This document shows, one piece after another, positions 1 through 7,246 of a stretch of DNA of 64,000 nt. The position numbers and the translations under genes were made by a program. The stretch's first letter is position 1, and the number at the start of each line of letters is the position of its first letter. Below the pieces are notes generated by a model that was given only the letters and a program-made list of their open reading frames with translations, had not been told where the DNA came from and did no database searches. This DNA comes from an uncultured Bacteroidales bacterium. GTDB lineage: Bacteria > Bacteroidota > Bacteroidia > Bacteroidales > Paludibacteraceae. The DNA is taken from the NCBI GenBank assembly GCA_946186915.1, contig CAMHOY010000004.1, forward strand, positions 93,000 to 156,999. The letters are read 5' to 3'.

Positions 1-812
1 TTGGCTGCCGTCTGGGAAGTGCCTACTTTAGACGGTCGCAAGGGTTCTATTATCTCCGAGGAAGGATGCTCCTTGCGCCATTCGTTCATCTTCAGATGTT
101 GCGCTACGGCAGGCATATCGGATGTCAGCGGACAATCGCTCCATGGCTTCTTGCCGGAGAGCATAGCAAAGAGAACCGCACCGATGGAGAAGATATCCGT
201 CATACCGGTGACCTTTTGCTTGCCCAACAGGTCGGAATGAGTGTAGAACGGGTTGAGCTTCTCAACCTGCTTGACGGAAGGGAGACGAAGTGCTCCGTTG
301 ACGTTATACTCGATGGTATGCTCCAAATCAAACAGTCTGGCGGTGAGTTTGCCATCCTCGTCGGACTCAAGGAGGATGTTTTGGGGCGTGATGTCAAGGT
401 GGCACAACTGATGGTCGTTCATATGCTGCACGGCATTGATAAGTCCGAGCGTGATATCCATTGCCTCCCGCGGGGACAAGGGACCTTTCTCGTCGATATA
501 TTGCGAGAGCAGTTTGCCTCGGGAGAGCGGAAAGACCATATACGTGATGTCGTAAGAGGTTTTTCTAATGCGGCTGAAAGACGTCATGTGCATGAGGTTT
601 GCACATGTACCCAGTTTGCGGTAAGCCCATACTTCTTTCGGCTCCTGGCTATGCAGCAGTTCTTTCGGCGTAGCCTTCATATCATAGAGCTTCATGAAGA
701 ACTGGTTGTTCTTCTCGTCTGCTACGCAGTAAGTCTGTGTGTATGCCTTAGCGGTGATGAGGTACAGCACGCTGTAGTCACCGATGTGTGATCCTTGTGT
801 AAATTCTATCAT
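1..812 (-). CDS. Hanks-type Ser/Thr protein kinase domain protein (3' end beyond window)
   Basis: This gene is not in the ORF track because it is open at the window edge. Reading the minus strand from ATG at 812 gives at least 270 codons with no stop. A kinase fold is visible: FFMKLYD with Lys41 as the ATP-binding lysine, CHLDITPQNILLE with catalytic Asp140 and Asn145, FDLE with metal-binding Asp162 in place of DFG, and GMTDIFSIGAVLFAML for helix F. HRD is changed to HLD, DFG to DLE, and the glycine-rich loop is poor, so it is atypical but keeps the main catalytic residues. It starts 17 bp after the phosphatase gene and follows the AAA+ gene, so a phospho-signalling operon is likely. The C-terminal part is unseen. 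Confidence 0.85.
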   Translation of the reverse strand, partial: MIEFTQGSHIGDYSVLYLITAKAYTQTYCVADEKNNQFFMKLYDMKATPKELLHSQEPKEVWAYRKLGTCANLMHMTSFSRIRKTSYDITYMVFPLSRGKLLSQYIDEKGPLSPREAMDITLGLINAVQHMNDHQLCHLDITPQNILLESDEDGKLTARLFDLEHTIEYNVNGALRLPSVKQVEKLNPFYTHSDLLGKQKVTGMTDIFSIGAVLFAMLSGKKPWSDCPLTSDMPAVAQHLKMNEWRKEHPSSEIIEPLRPSKVGTSQTAA

Positions 813-829
813 AAAGTATTATTGCTTTT

Positions 830-1351
830 TTATTCTTCGCCGCATATTTTGCGCCATTCAAATTCGCGGATATAACTGTCGAGGATGGCTTGGCAGGCGC
901 GGTAGATATCGTGGTAAGCCGTCTCGAAATTACGGGTGTACCACGGGTCGGAGACATCGCGCTGCTCGTCTGCCCACTGCATCATCAGTGACTCTTTCTC
1001 GCCCGGATCGTAATAGTCCATGACATCGTCATAATTGACATGTCCGATAGAGGGGAGATAGGTCAGATTATTGTAATCGGCACAGATAATCTTGTCGTAA
1101 TAATCATATTCCTCCCGCGTCATCTCGTGTGCCTTGTGCGGTCCGTAGGGGATACCATATTCGCGCAGTTTGAGTTTGGCAGGCGGGTAGATGTCATTGC
1201 CTTGTTCTTCGTCCGAGACACCGGCGGATGCGATCTCAAAACGGTCTTCCAGTCCGGCTTTGCGCACGAGGTGCTTGAAGATATACTCCGCCATCGGCGA
1301 ACGGCATATGTTACCGTGGCAGACAAATAATATGCGTTCCTTGCGTTTCAT
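830..1351 (-). CDS. Low-molecular-weight protein tyrosine phosphatase
   Basis: A cytoplasmic phosphatase of the LMW-PTP family, 173 residues against about 150-160 usual. The P-loop CHGNICRS sits at residues 11-18 (C-X5-R-S), with the nucleophilic Cys and the phosphate-binding Arg present. DPWYTRNFETAYHDI near residue 140 supplies the general-acid Asp. Its start codon abuts the stop codon of the AAA+ gene (no gap), and the kinase follows after 17 bp. It may therefore reverse a phosphorylation made in the same operon; that pairing is inference, since the kinase is of Ser/Thr type. Such enzymes can also act on capsule-related tyrosine kinases, none of which is seen here. Confidence 0.93.
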   Translation of the reverse strand: MKRKERILFVCHGNICRSPMAEYIFKHLVRKAGLEDRFEIASAGVSDEEQGNDIYPPAKLKLREYGIPYGPHKAHEMTREEYDYYDKIICADYNNLTYLPSIGHVNYDDVMDYYDPGEKESLMMQWADEQRDVSDPWYTRNFETAYHDIYRACQAILDSYIREFEWRKICGEE

Positions 1352-4300
1352 CTATGCGCCAAAACCGATACGGTGGTTGTTGAGTTTTTTCCATTTGATG
1401 GACTGCACGTCCTCTTTGGTGATCACGGGCTGCGGCGAAGAGCTCTGTCTTAGTTCCGCCGCGGAGGTGACAGCGATATAGATATGCTTGATAGTGCGGG
1501 CGTTGGCAAAACCGCTGCTGCGGTTATCGCACAGCGTCCGGATATGCCGGTCGAGTTCCGCGAGTGCCTCTTCGGTGATGCTGTAACCGCGTTTGTCGAG
1601 CCGCTGACACAAGATGGCTATCAGTTCCTCGGCGATATAATCTTCGAAATGAATGGTGGAAGTGCTGATAGGCACATCTATCGGCGAGGTCTGTAGCCGG
1701 TTGTCATCCACGGCGATGACGAACGCATACGAACCGGGCATCTCGGCCGTGAGCGATGTCAGTTTGCAACGGAACCACTGGACGTCGATATGACTGTTGG
1801 CAATATCGTCCAGATCGATGAAGAGAAGTCCTTGTCCCGACTGTTTCATAGTCTCGCGCAGGAGTTGGTCGATGTCGTAAGAGGTCCATGTGTTTGACGG
1901 TGTCTGCGGCATCCGCAGTTGCGTCATCTTGTCGGACGAGATGAGATGGCAGGCATGGAGCAGTTGCGCCAGAAGGCGTGCAACGGAACTCTTGCCGGTA
2001 CCTGTCGAGCCGGTGAAAGTCCATTGGAGAGGAATGGTGTCGCTCAGGTCTTCGCCGTTCGCCTGTTTGTTGCGTGCGAGGATGACGAGGTTATGCAGCG
2101 TGCGCTTCACCTCTTCGCGTCCCACCATCTCATCCAGCTGCTTGAGGATGCGGTTTACCTCCGCTTCATCGATGGTCATGTCGGCGTCCTGAACAGATGT
2201 CGGTATATCGGATGCTTCAATCAGCGACAGCTGCTGCGGCGTGGAAGCGACGGTAGCGGGCGAGAGAATACGGCGGCTCATGTTCGGAATGATACGCGAA
2301 GAGATAAGGCGCGTGATGAAACGCGCATTGCCGAAACGCTCTTTGTTACGTCCTTTGCCGCGCTCCATCTCGCGATGGATAAGGGTCTTGAGGCGCTTGA
2401 CGGCGTCCTCGGAGAACGTATAGCCGCTTTGTGCGGCCGTGCGGAGCGCGATCTCTAATAGTTCGTCCTCCGTATAATCCTCGAAATGGAAGGTATAGGG
2501 GAAACGCGACGAGAGCCCTTTGTTGGCCTGCAGCATCTTCTCCATCTCTTCGGGATAGCCGGCGAGGATGATGATCATGTCTGTCTGCTCTTTGCCTAAC
2601 TCTTCCAACAGGCAGTCCAGCACTTTCGGTCCGAAATCTTTCTTGTCATCCGGGTCTCCGACCAGCGTATAGGCTTCGTCAATCAGCAGGATATTGCCAT
2701 GCGCTTGCTGCAGTACCTGGCGGGTGTTGGCTTCGGTATCGCCGATATATTGTCCGACCAATTTCTTACGATCCACGGAGATCACCTTGCCGGTTTTCAG
2801 GATGCCGATGGACGCGTAGATCTCGCCCAAGAGGCTGGCGACGGTTGTCTTACCCGTACCCGGGTTGCCGGTGAAAATCATGTGGAGCGGCGGCATGGTG
2901 GCTTTTAAGCCGTTCTTCTGCCGTAACTGGGTGAAACGCACCAAGTTGAGATGGGACTCTATGTTATATTTCAGTTTGTTCAACCCGACGAGATTATTGA
3001 GTTTTTTCAGCGAGAGGTCGTACTGCCCGATCTTCGGCTGCGGCACGTCTTCTTCCCGCAACTCGCTCAGTGTTTTTGTATCCTGGAACAACTCCTGCGA
3101 AGCATTGATGACACGCATGGACATATTCATGATCATCTCGTCGATGAGCACATCGACATCTGTGGTCGTAGCGTTGGGGAGCGAAGAGAGATAAGAGGTC
3201 ATGTTGTTTCTCGCGCCGGGCGTGATGACGAATCCGCGCCTTTTGCAATCCCTCTCGGCGATCGCCATCATCTGCTCTATGTCCAGCGTCGGCAGTTTGT
3301 ATATCTGTCCGATACAGGACCGAAGGTCGGCGATGGAGAGCAGCATGGTGATGCGTTCAGGAGTATCGACCAAGATGACGGCGGTGTCGTTACTCTTTTC
3401 GCGCAGTCTGTTAGCCAGTGCCTCGACGACATAGTATTTGTTCACGCGCGAGTCAAAAGCAATCATAGAAGCGGCGTTCTCCACGTACAACATGCCTCCC
3501 GAGGCAAGCGAGAAATCGCTGTCCATAGAAGAGGTGTCCTCGTTGAGTCCTAACCAATGCCGCCCATCGACGATGTTCAGAAAACCGTCTTCCGGGATCA
3601 ACTTGTTCTGCGTATAGAAATCGAACAGCACTTGCGCGAAGGAGGTTTTTCCGGACCCTTTGTCACCCATCACGGCTGCATGCAGGTTAATCGGTGCCGG
3701 CTGGAGATTCATCGCCAGACGATTGTCGTTGAACATCTTCTGCTTGGCGAGCATGCTCATCTGCCGAAAGATACTGTCCATGCCCACCATATCCGACTCC
3801 ACTTGGAGCGTGTAGCTTTTGGAGGGCACGATATTGATATACTGAATATAAGGAGGACCGATATAGACACCCTTGCTCTTACGCAACCGAAAAGCTACGT
3901 AATACCGTCCGCATTCCATGGACTTGCGGTCTTTGCGCAGGATATGCAGGGTGCAGAACGTGCCGTTATGCGAATGCGTTATGCGAAAGGGGATTTCGTG
4001 CTCAAAATAATGCAACCTCCGGATGTCTCCCATGGCATCGCGGAAGAAGACAGATAACTCGAGGTTACAAGAGATCTCTTTTTTCTTGCCTTCAAACATA
4101 AGGATCCATAAGATCTCTTTGCCCTTTCCCTGTGGGTAAGAAGCCATTTCGCGTACATCATTATCTTCGGCTGTCGGCCGGCAGTATTTGAGTCCGGTAG
4201 CGCAAGAGATATCTTCACCTTCTATGTCGAAAGAAGGGCCGCCCCATTCCATCTTCTGCTCGAACTCAATCTTACTGATGGCTTGCAGGATCTGCTCATC

Positions 4301-4444
4301 GTCCTTCGGCTCATACATAAGAGCGTCCGTGTCCATGTCGGCATCATGCATCAAAGGATGCTCGGCAAGGCCTAATTCCAATTCAATGCTTTCTTCGTCT
4401 TTCTTCAGCGTGATGAACTTACTATAAAAGAGATGTTTTGCCAT
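1352..4444 (-). CDS. Triple AAA+ (CbxX/CfxQ-like) ATPase
   Basis: Taken as 1030 residues. The ATG at 4444 was chosen over the ORF-track start because the promoter -7 box lies at 4474-4481, inside the longer ORF. An N-terminal region of about 250 residues is of unknown fold. Three P-loops follow: DKGSGKTS (about 261-268), GNPGTGKTT (526-534) and GSTGTGKSS (812-820). Only the middle module has a clean Walker B (ILLIDEAY, about 585-592), a pore-like KLVGQYIGDTE, a candidate Arg finger (SSRF) and FGNAR sensor 2, all typical of CbxX/CfxQ. The first (LYVENAA) and third (LLFIDLDD) lack the catalytic DE. It probably remodels a protein partner; it heads the operon with the phosphatase and kinase. Confidence 0.88.
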   Translation of the reverse strand: MAKHLFYSKFITLKKDEESIELELGLAEHPLMHDADMDTDALMYEPKDDEQILQAISKIEFEQKMEWGGPSFDIEGEDISCATGLKYCRPTAEDNDVREMASYPQGKGKEILWILMFEGKKKEISCNLELSVFFRDAMGDIRRLHYFEHEIPFRITHSHNGTFCTLHILRKDRKSMECGRYYVAFRLRKSKGVYIGPPYIQYINIVPSKSYTLQVESDMVGMDSIFRQMSMLAKQKMFNDNRLAMNLQPAPINLHAAVMGDKGSGKTSFAQVLFDFYTQNKLIPEDGFLNIVDGRHWLGLNEDTSSMDSDFSLASGGMLYVENAASMIAFDSRVNKYYVVEALANRLREKSNDTAVILVDTPERITMLLSIADLRSCIGQIYKLPTLDIEQMMAIAERDCKRRGFVITPGARNNMTSYLSSLPNATTTDVDVLIDEMIMNMSMRVINASQELFQDTKTLSELREEDVPQPKIGQYDLSLKKLNNLVGLNKLKYNIESHLNLVRFTQLRQKNGLKATMPPLHMIFTGNPGTGKTTVASLLGEIYASIGILKTGKVISVDRKKLVGQYIGDTEANTRQVLQQAHGNILLIDEAYTLVGDPDDKKDFGPKVLDCLLEELGKEQTDMIIILAGYPEEMEKMLQANKGLSSRFPYTFHFEDYTEDELLEIALRTAAQSGYTFSEDAVKRLKTLIHREMERGKGRNKERFGNARFITRLISSRIIPNMSRRILSPATVASTPQQLSLIEASDIPTSVQDADMTIDEAEVNRILKQLDEMVGREEVKRTLHNLVILARNKQANGEDLSDTIPLQWTFTGSTGTGKSSVARLLAQLLHACHLISSDKMTQLRMPQTPSNTWTSYDIDQLLRETMKQSGQGLLFIDLDDIANSHIDVQWFRCKLTSLTAEMPGSYAFVIAVDDNRLQTSPIDVPISTSTIHFEDYIAEELIAILCQRLDKRGYSITEEALAELDRHIRTLCDNRSSGFANARTIKHIYIAVTSAAELRQSSSPQPVITKEDVQSIKWKKLNNHRIGFGA

Positions 4445-4473
4445 AGTATTATTGCACATAGAATAAGCGGGTG

Positions 4474-4504
4474 CAAAGATACGACAATTTTGCGAAATAC
4501 GCAA
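4474..4504 (-). promoter_or_regulatory. Bacteroidota-type promoter for the AAA+/phosphatase/kinase operon
   Basis: On the minus strand, TTGCGTATTTC (-33) is followed after 20 bp by TATCTTTG (-7). The ATG lies 29 nt downstream of the -7 box. It is divergent from the lipoprotein promoter that begins 17 bp away. Confidence 0.7.
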
Positions 4505-4520
4505 GAAAAATGCAAAAAAT

Positions 4521-4551
4521 TTGCATATGTGCAATTTTTGTAGTAATTTTG
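4521..4551 (+). promoter_or_regulatory. Bacteroidota-type promoter for the 4560 lipoprotein gene
   Basis: TTGCATATGTGC, with 20 bp between TTG and TAATTTTG. Only 8 nt separate the -7 box from the ATG at 4560, so the transcript would be nearly leaderless. Confidence 0.7.
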
Positions 4552-4559
4552 CGTCCTGT

Positions 4560-5051
4560 ATGAGAAAAACATTTTTATTTTTGTGTGTCTTCGCGATGAT
4601 GGCGTGCAATAAGCCGTCGCGGGTGGAGCAGTACAAAGCCGACAAACATAAATCGGACAGTATTCATTTAGTGGAGCAGACAACGAGTCTGGCGTACTAT
4701 CAGGCGCAACTGGAGCAGTTGATGCCGGTGGCGGACAGTCTGTTGCCGTTCTTCGCGTATGAGAAGAACGAGAAATACCAGGACCATGGGTACTACGTGG
4801 TGAAAGGGGGAAGTTTGCGCATCTTGGTACGGGATGACGGACGGGATTTGTTAGTGTATAAAGAGGGGAAGCGACAAGCCTATCCAGACCATTCCCTAAA
4901 GGGAAGGGACAGAGAAATGGTAGAGCGGGCGGAGCATCTGCAGGTTACTATTCGCGACATCAAGGAATGCGAGAAACGTATCGCCCGTACCTCCCTTGAG
5001 AAGCAAAAATACGAGAAAAGGCTGCAAAATCAATTGAAAATTGAAAATTGA
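4560..5051 (+). CDS. Small hypothetical lipoprotein
   Basis: A 163-residue protein with a lipoprotein signal (hydrophobic FLFLCVFAMMA, then Cys at the lipobox MMAC), so it is anchored in the envelope. The mature part has an acidic, charged N-terminal half. Its C-terminal half (REMVERAEHLQVTIRDIKE onward, rich in E/K/R) is likely helical coiled coil. I do not recognise a family. The start at 4560 puts the signal peptide at the N-terminus; the ORF-track start would add 13 codons lying inside the promoter. Two repeats sit in its coding sequence: a TTCCCTAAAGGGAA palindrome at 4892 and a TTGAAAA run at the 3' end. Confidence 0.8.
   Translation: MRKTFLFLCVFAMMACNKPSRVEQYKADKHKSDSIHLVEQTTSLAYYQAQLEQLMPVADSLLPFFAYEKNEKYQDHGYYVVKGGSLRILVRDDGRDLLVYKEGKRQAYPDHSLKGRDREMVERAEHLQVTIRDIKECEKRIARTSLEKQKYEKRLQNQLKIEN
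4892..4905. repeat. Palindrome inside the lipoprotein gene
   Basis: TTCCCTAAAGGGAA is a perfect 6-bp stem around AA. The 15-mer TCCCTAAAGGGAAGG that includes it recurs at 8091 in the nfnAB gene, also in-frame. Confidence 0.75.
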
Positions 5052-5062
5052 AAATTCAAAAT
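5034..5062. repeat. Short tandem repeat at gene end
   Basis: Three to four copies of the 7-mer ATTGAAA cover the last codons and stop of the lipoprotein gene and run up to the next promoter. It is one of many short direct repeats in spacers of this window. Confidence 0.7.
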
Positions 5063-5093
5063 TTGCATATATCAAAAAATTGTTGTATCTTTG
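5063..5093 (+). promoter_or_regulatory. Bacteroidota-type promoter for the SRPBCC gene and downstream genes
   Basis: TTGCATATATC, with 20 bp between TTG and TATCTTTG. The -7 box ends 24 nt before ATG 5118, which supports that start. Confidence 0.75.
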
Positions 5094-5117
5094 CACGCTT
5101 GATTGATAACAAAGCTT

Positions 5118-5549
5118 ATGTCAGAAAGTAAATACGAGAGTAAAATCACCTCCGCTCCCTGTTCGGCAGCACAGATATATCGTGTGTTGAGTAACATGGA
5201 GAATCTGGAGCGTGTACGGGAGTTTATCCCGCAGGACAAAGTGCAGGAGATGGAGGTCAGTGCCGATCGCGTGCGCCTGAAAGTGGACGGATTGGCTCAG
5301 AAAATCACCATCGCCATCGTGGACCGCATCGAGAACGATACGGTGAAGTTCGGCGCAGAAGGGATACCGATGGATGCGAACTTCTGGATTCAGTTGAAAG
5401 AAGTGAGTCCGGTGGACACACGTATCAAGTTGACTGTGAAGGCGGATATCCCGTTTATGTTCAAGATGATGGTGGACAAGAAGTTGCAACAGGGCTTGGA
5501 CCAAGCGGCAGAGATGCTTGCGCAGTTCCCGTATAGTCAGTGGAACTGA
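5118..5549 (+). CDS. SRPBCC (START/Bet v1-like) family protein
   Basis: A 143-residue cytoplasmic protein whose pattern fits the SRPBCC/polyketide-cyclase fold: an N-terminal segment KITSAPCSAAQIYRVLSNME, then alternating strands, a conserved-looking EDRIENDTVKFG-like strand region and a long C-terminal helix (FKMMVDKKLQQGLDQAAEML). Members bind hydrophobic ligands; the ligand here cannot be read. The start at 5118 was chosen because the ORF-track TTG at 5103 would put the start only 9 nt after the -7 box. It is followed by psd after 37 bp, so a link to lipid handling is possible but unproven. Confidence 0.78.
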   Translation: MSESKYESKITSAPCSAAQIYRVLSNMENLERVREFIPQDKVQEMEVSADRVRLKVDGLAQKITIAIVDRIENDTVKFGAEGIPMDANFWIQLKEVSPVDTRIKLTVKADIPFMFKMMVDKKLQQGLDQAAEMLAQFPYSQWN

Positions 5550-5586
5550 CGTGTAGGAGGTTTATAAGAGTTTAGAAGGTTTAGAT

Positions 5587-6288
5587 ATGAAAAGACCCAG
5601 AATACACAAAGAAGGCCGCGGATTGATCTGCGGAACAGTTCTTCTTCTGTTTATCATCAATGTGCCCATCTATCTGTATGTGCAGCCGCATTGGATAGTC
5701 GGCGTCACGCTCATTCTGACAGCCATGCTGTTGGTGTTTGTCACCTATTTCTTCCGCAACCCTGTGCGTGTGCTGGAGATAGATGACCCTAATTTTATTA
5801 TCGCGCCCGCGGACGGCCGCGTGGTGGTAGTGGAGCCGACGGAAGAGAATGAGTTCTTCCACGAGCCGAAACTGCAGGTGTCGATCTTCATGTCGCCTTT
5901 CAACGTGCATGCCAACTGGTATCCGATAGAGGGAACGGTGCTGGTAAGCGAGCATCAGAAAGGTCATCATAAAGGAGCGTGGTTACCGAAATCGAGCACG
6001 GAGAACGAGCGCTCACTCGTGGTCATCGAGACGCCAAACAAAGTGCAGATAGCCGTTCGTCAGATAGCCGGAGCGATGGCACGCCGTATCGTGACGTATG
6101 CCAAGCCCGGTCATCAGGCACACCGTAACACCCATCTCGGTTTTATCAAGTTAGGTTCCCGCGTGGACATGTACCTGCCGCTGAATACGGAGATGTTCGT
6201 GACGGTAGGCGAGCATGTACGCGGCAATGAGACGGTCATCGGACGCCTTCAGGATGACCCGGAGATCAATACGAATGAGGAAGTGTAA
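5587..6288 (+). CDS. psd: Phosphatidylserine decarboxylase, short membrane-linked type
   Basis: Makes phosphatidylethanolamine from phosphatidylserine at the inner membrane. It has 233 residues, with two hydrophobic segments near 14-32 and 38-56. IAPADGRVVVVEP and VSIFMSPFNVHANWYP are the family signatures. HRNTHLGFIKLGSRVDMYLP holds the Gly-Ser at which the proenzyme cleaves itself to form the pyruvoyl group (GSR in the short type, rather than LGST). In many Bacteroidota pssA lies next to psd; here the following gene is deoC, and no pssA is in the window. Confidence 0.93.
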   Translation: MKRPRIHKEGRGLICGTVLLLFIINVPIYLYVQPHWIVGVTLILTAMLLVFVTYFFRNPVRVLEIDDPNFIIAPADGRVVVVEPTEENEFFHEPKLQVSIFMSPFNVHANWYPIEGTVLVSEHQKGHHKGAWLPKSSTENERSLVVIETPNKVQIAVRQIAGAMARRIVTYAKPGHQAHRNTHLGFIKLGSRVDMYLPLNTEMFVTVGEHVRGNETVIGRLQDDPEINTNEEV

Positions 6289-6330
6289 GGTTGAAAGTTT
6301 AAAGTTTAAAGTTGAAAGAAAGTTTAACCC
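6289..6330. repeat. Short direct repeats in the psd-deoC spacer
   Basis: AAAGTTTAAAGTTTAAAGTTGAAAG-like 7-mer repeats fill most of the 58-bp spacer. No -7 box is visible here, so deoC is probably read from upstream. Confidence 0.65.
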
Positions 6331-6346
6331 TTTAAATACCAAATGT

Positions 6347-7225
6347 ATGAATTTTGAAGAATTATTTGCGCAGTATCCCTGCCCATTTACAGACGAGCAA
6401 GTAAAAGCTCAAGTGGCTGACATCGAAGCAAAACATTTTGCGGAGAATAATAACGTAGAGGTTTGGAAAGAGTGTCTGCATCAGATTGACTATACCACGC
6501 TGAGTGCGGACGACACCATCGCCAAAGTGGAGAAGATGGCCAACGCTGTGAACACCTTCGAGGAGAAATTCCCGGGTATCCCCAACGTAGCCGCAATCTG
6601 TGTGTATCCCGCTATGGCGGAGTATGTGCGCAAGGCGCTCAAGGATCCGAAGTTCAATATCGCTTGCGTGAGCGGTGGTTTCCCTGCTTCGCAGACTTTC
6701 CTGGAGGTCAAAGTGGCAGAGACCGCAATGGCCCTCAAAGCGGGCGCAACGGAGATAGACATCGTATTGAGCGTCGGTAAGTTCCTGGAGGGTAACTATC
6801 AGGAGTGCTTCGACGAGATCAGCGAGCTCAAAGCCGTTTGCGGTGACAAACACCTCAAAGTGATCCTCGAGACCGGTCTGCTCAAGAGTGCAGAGAATAT
6901 CTGGAAAGCCTCCATCCTCTCGATGGCTGCAGGTTGCGACTTCATCAAGACTTCTACCGGTAAGATCGCTGTGAATGCTACTCCGGAGGCTACGTTCGTG
7001 ATGTGCCACGCCATCAAGGCATGGAAAGAGAAAGCAGGCATCAAGATGGGTTACAAGCCTGCAGGTGGTGTATCGACCACCGATGAGGCCGTACAGCATT
7101 TCACTCTTGTGAAAGAGATCCTCGGTGAAGAATGGCTCAACAACGAGTGGTTCCGCTTCGGTGCTTCCCGCCTCGCTAATAACCTCCTTTCCTCTATCGT
7201 AGGTAAAGAAACAAAACATTTCTAA
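6347..7225 (+). CDS. deoC: Deoxyribose-phosphate aldolase
   Basis: Cleaves 2-deoxyribose 5-phosphate to glyceraldehyde 3-phosphate and acetaldehyde in deoxynucleoside breakdown. It has 292 residues. Class I aldolase motifs are clear: AGATEIDIVLSVGKFLEG, then CDFIKTSTGKIAVNATPE with the Schiff-base Lys in KTSTG, and GYKPAGGVSTTDEA with the second active-site Lys. The ATG at 6347 was chosen because the longer ORF reads back through psd codons and the repeat spacer. The length resembles the longer E. coli-like form rather than the 220-residue form. Confidence 0.94.
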   Translation: MNFEELFAQYPCPFTDEQVKAQVADIEAKHFAENNNVEVWKECLHQIDYTTLSADDTIAKVEKMANAVNTFEEKFPGIPNVAAICVYPAMAEYVRKALKDPKFNIACVSGGFPASQTFLEVKVAETAMALKAGATEIDIVLSVGKFLEGNYQECFDEISELKAVCGDKHLKVILETGLLKSAENIWKASILSMAAGCDFIKTSTGKIAVNATPEATFVMCHAIKAWKEKAGIKMGYKPAGGVSTTDEAVQHFTLVKEILGEEWLNNEWFRFGASRLANNLLSSIVGKETKHF

Positions 7226-7246
7226 ATGTAATAATCGTTCTTTCGC

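Noticed and set aside
66-791. 241-residue plus-strand ORF at the left edge
   Set aside because: Shadow of the protein kinase on the minus strand, which has clear catalytic motifs.
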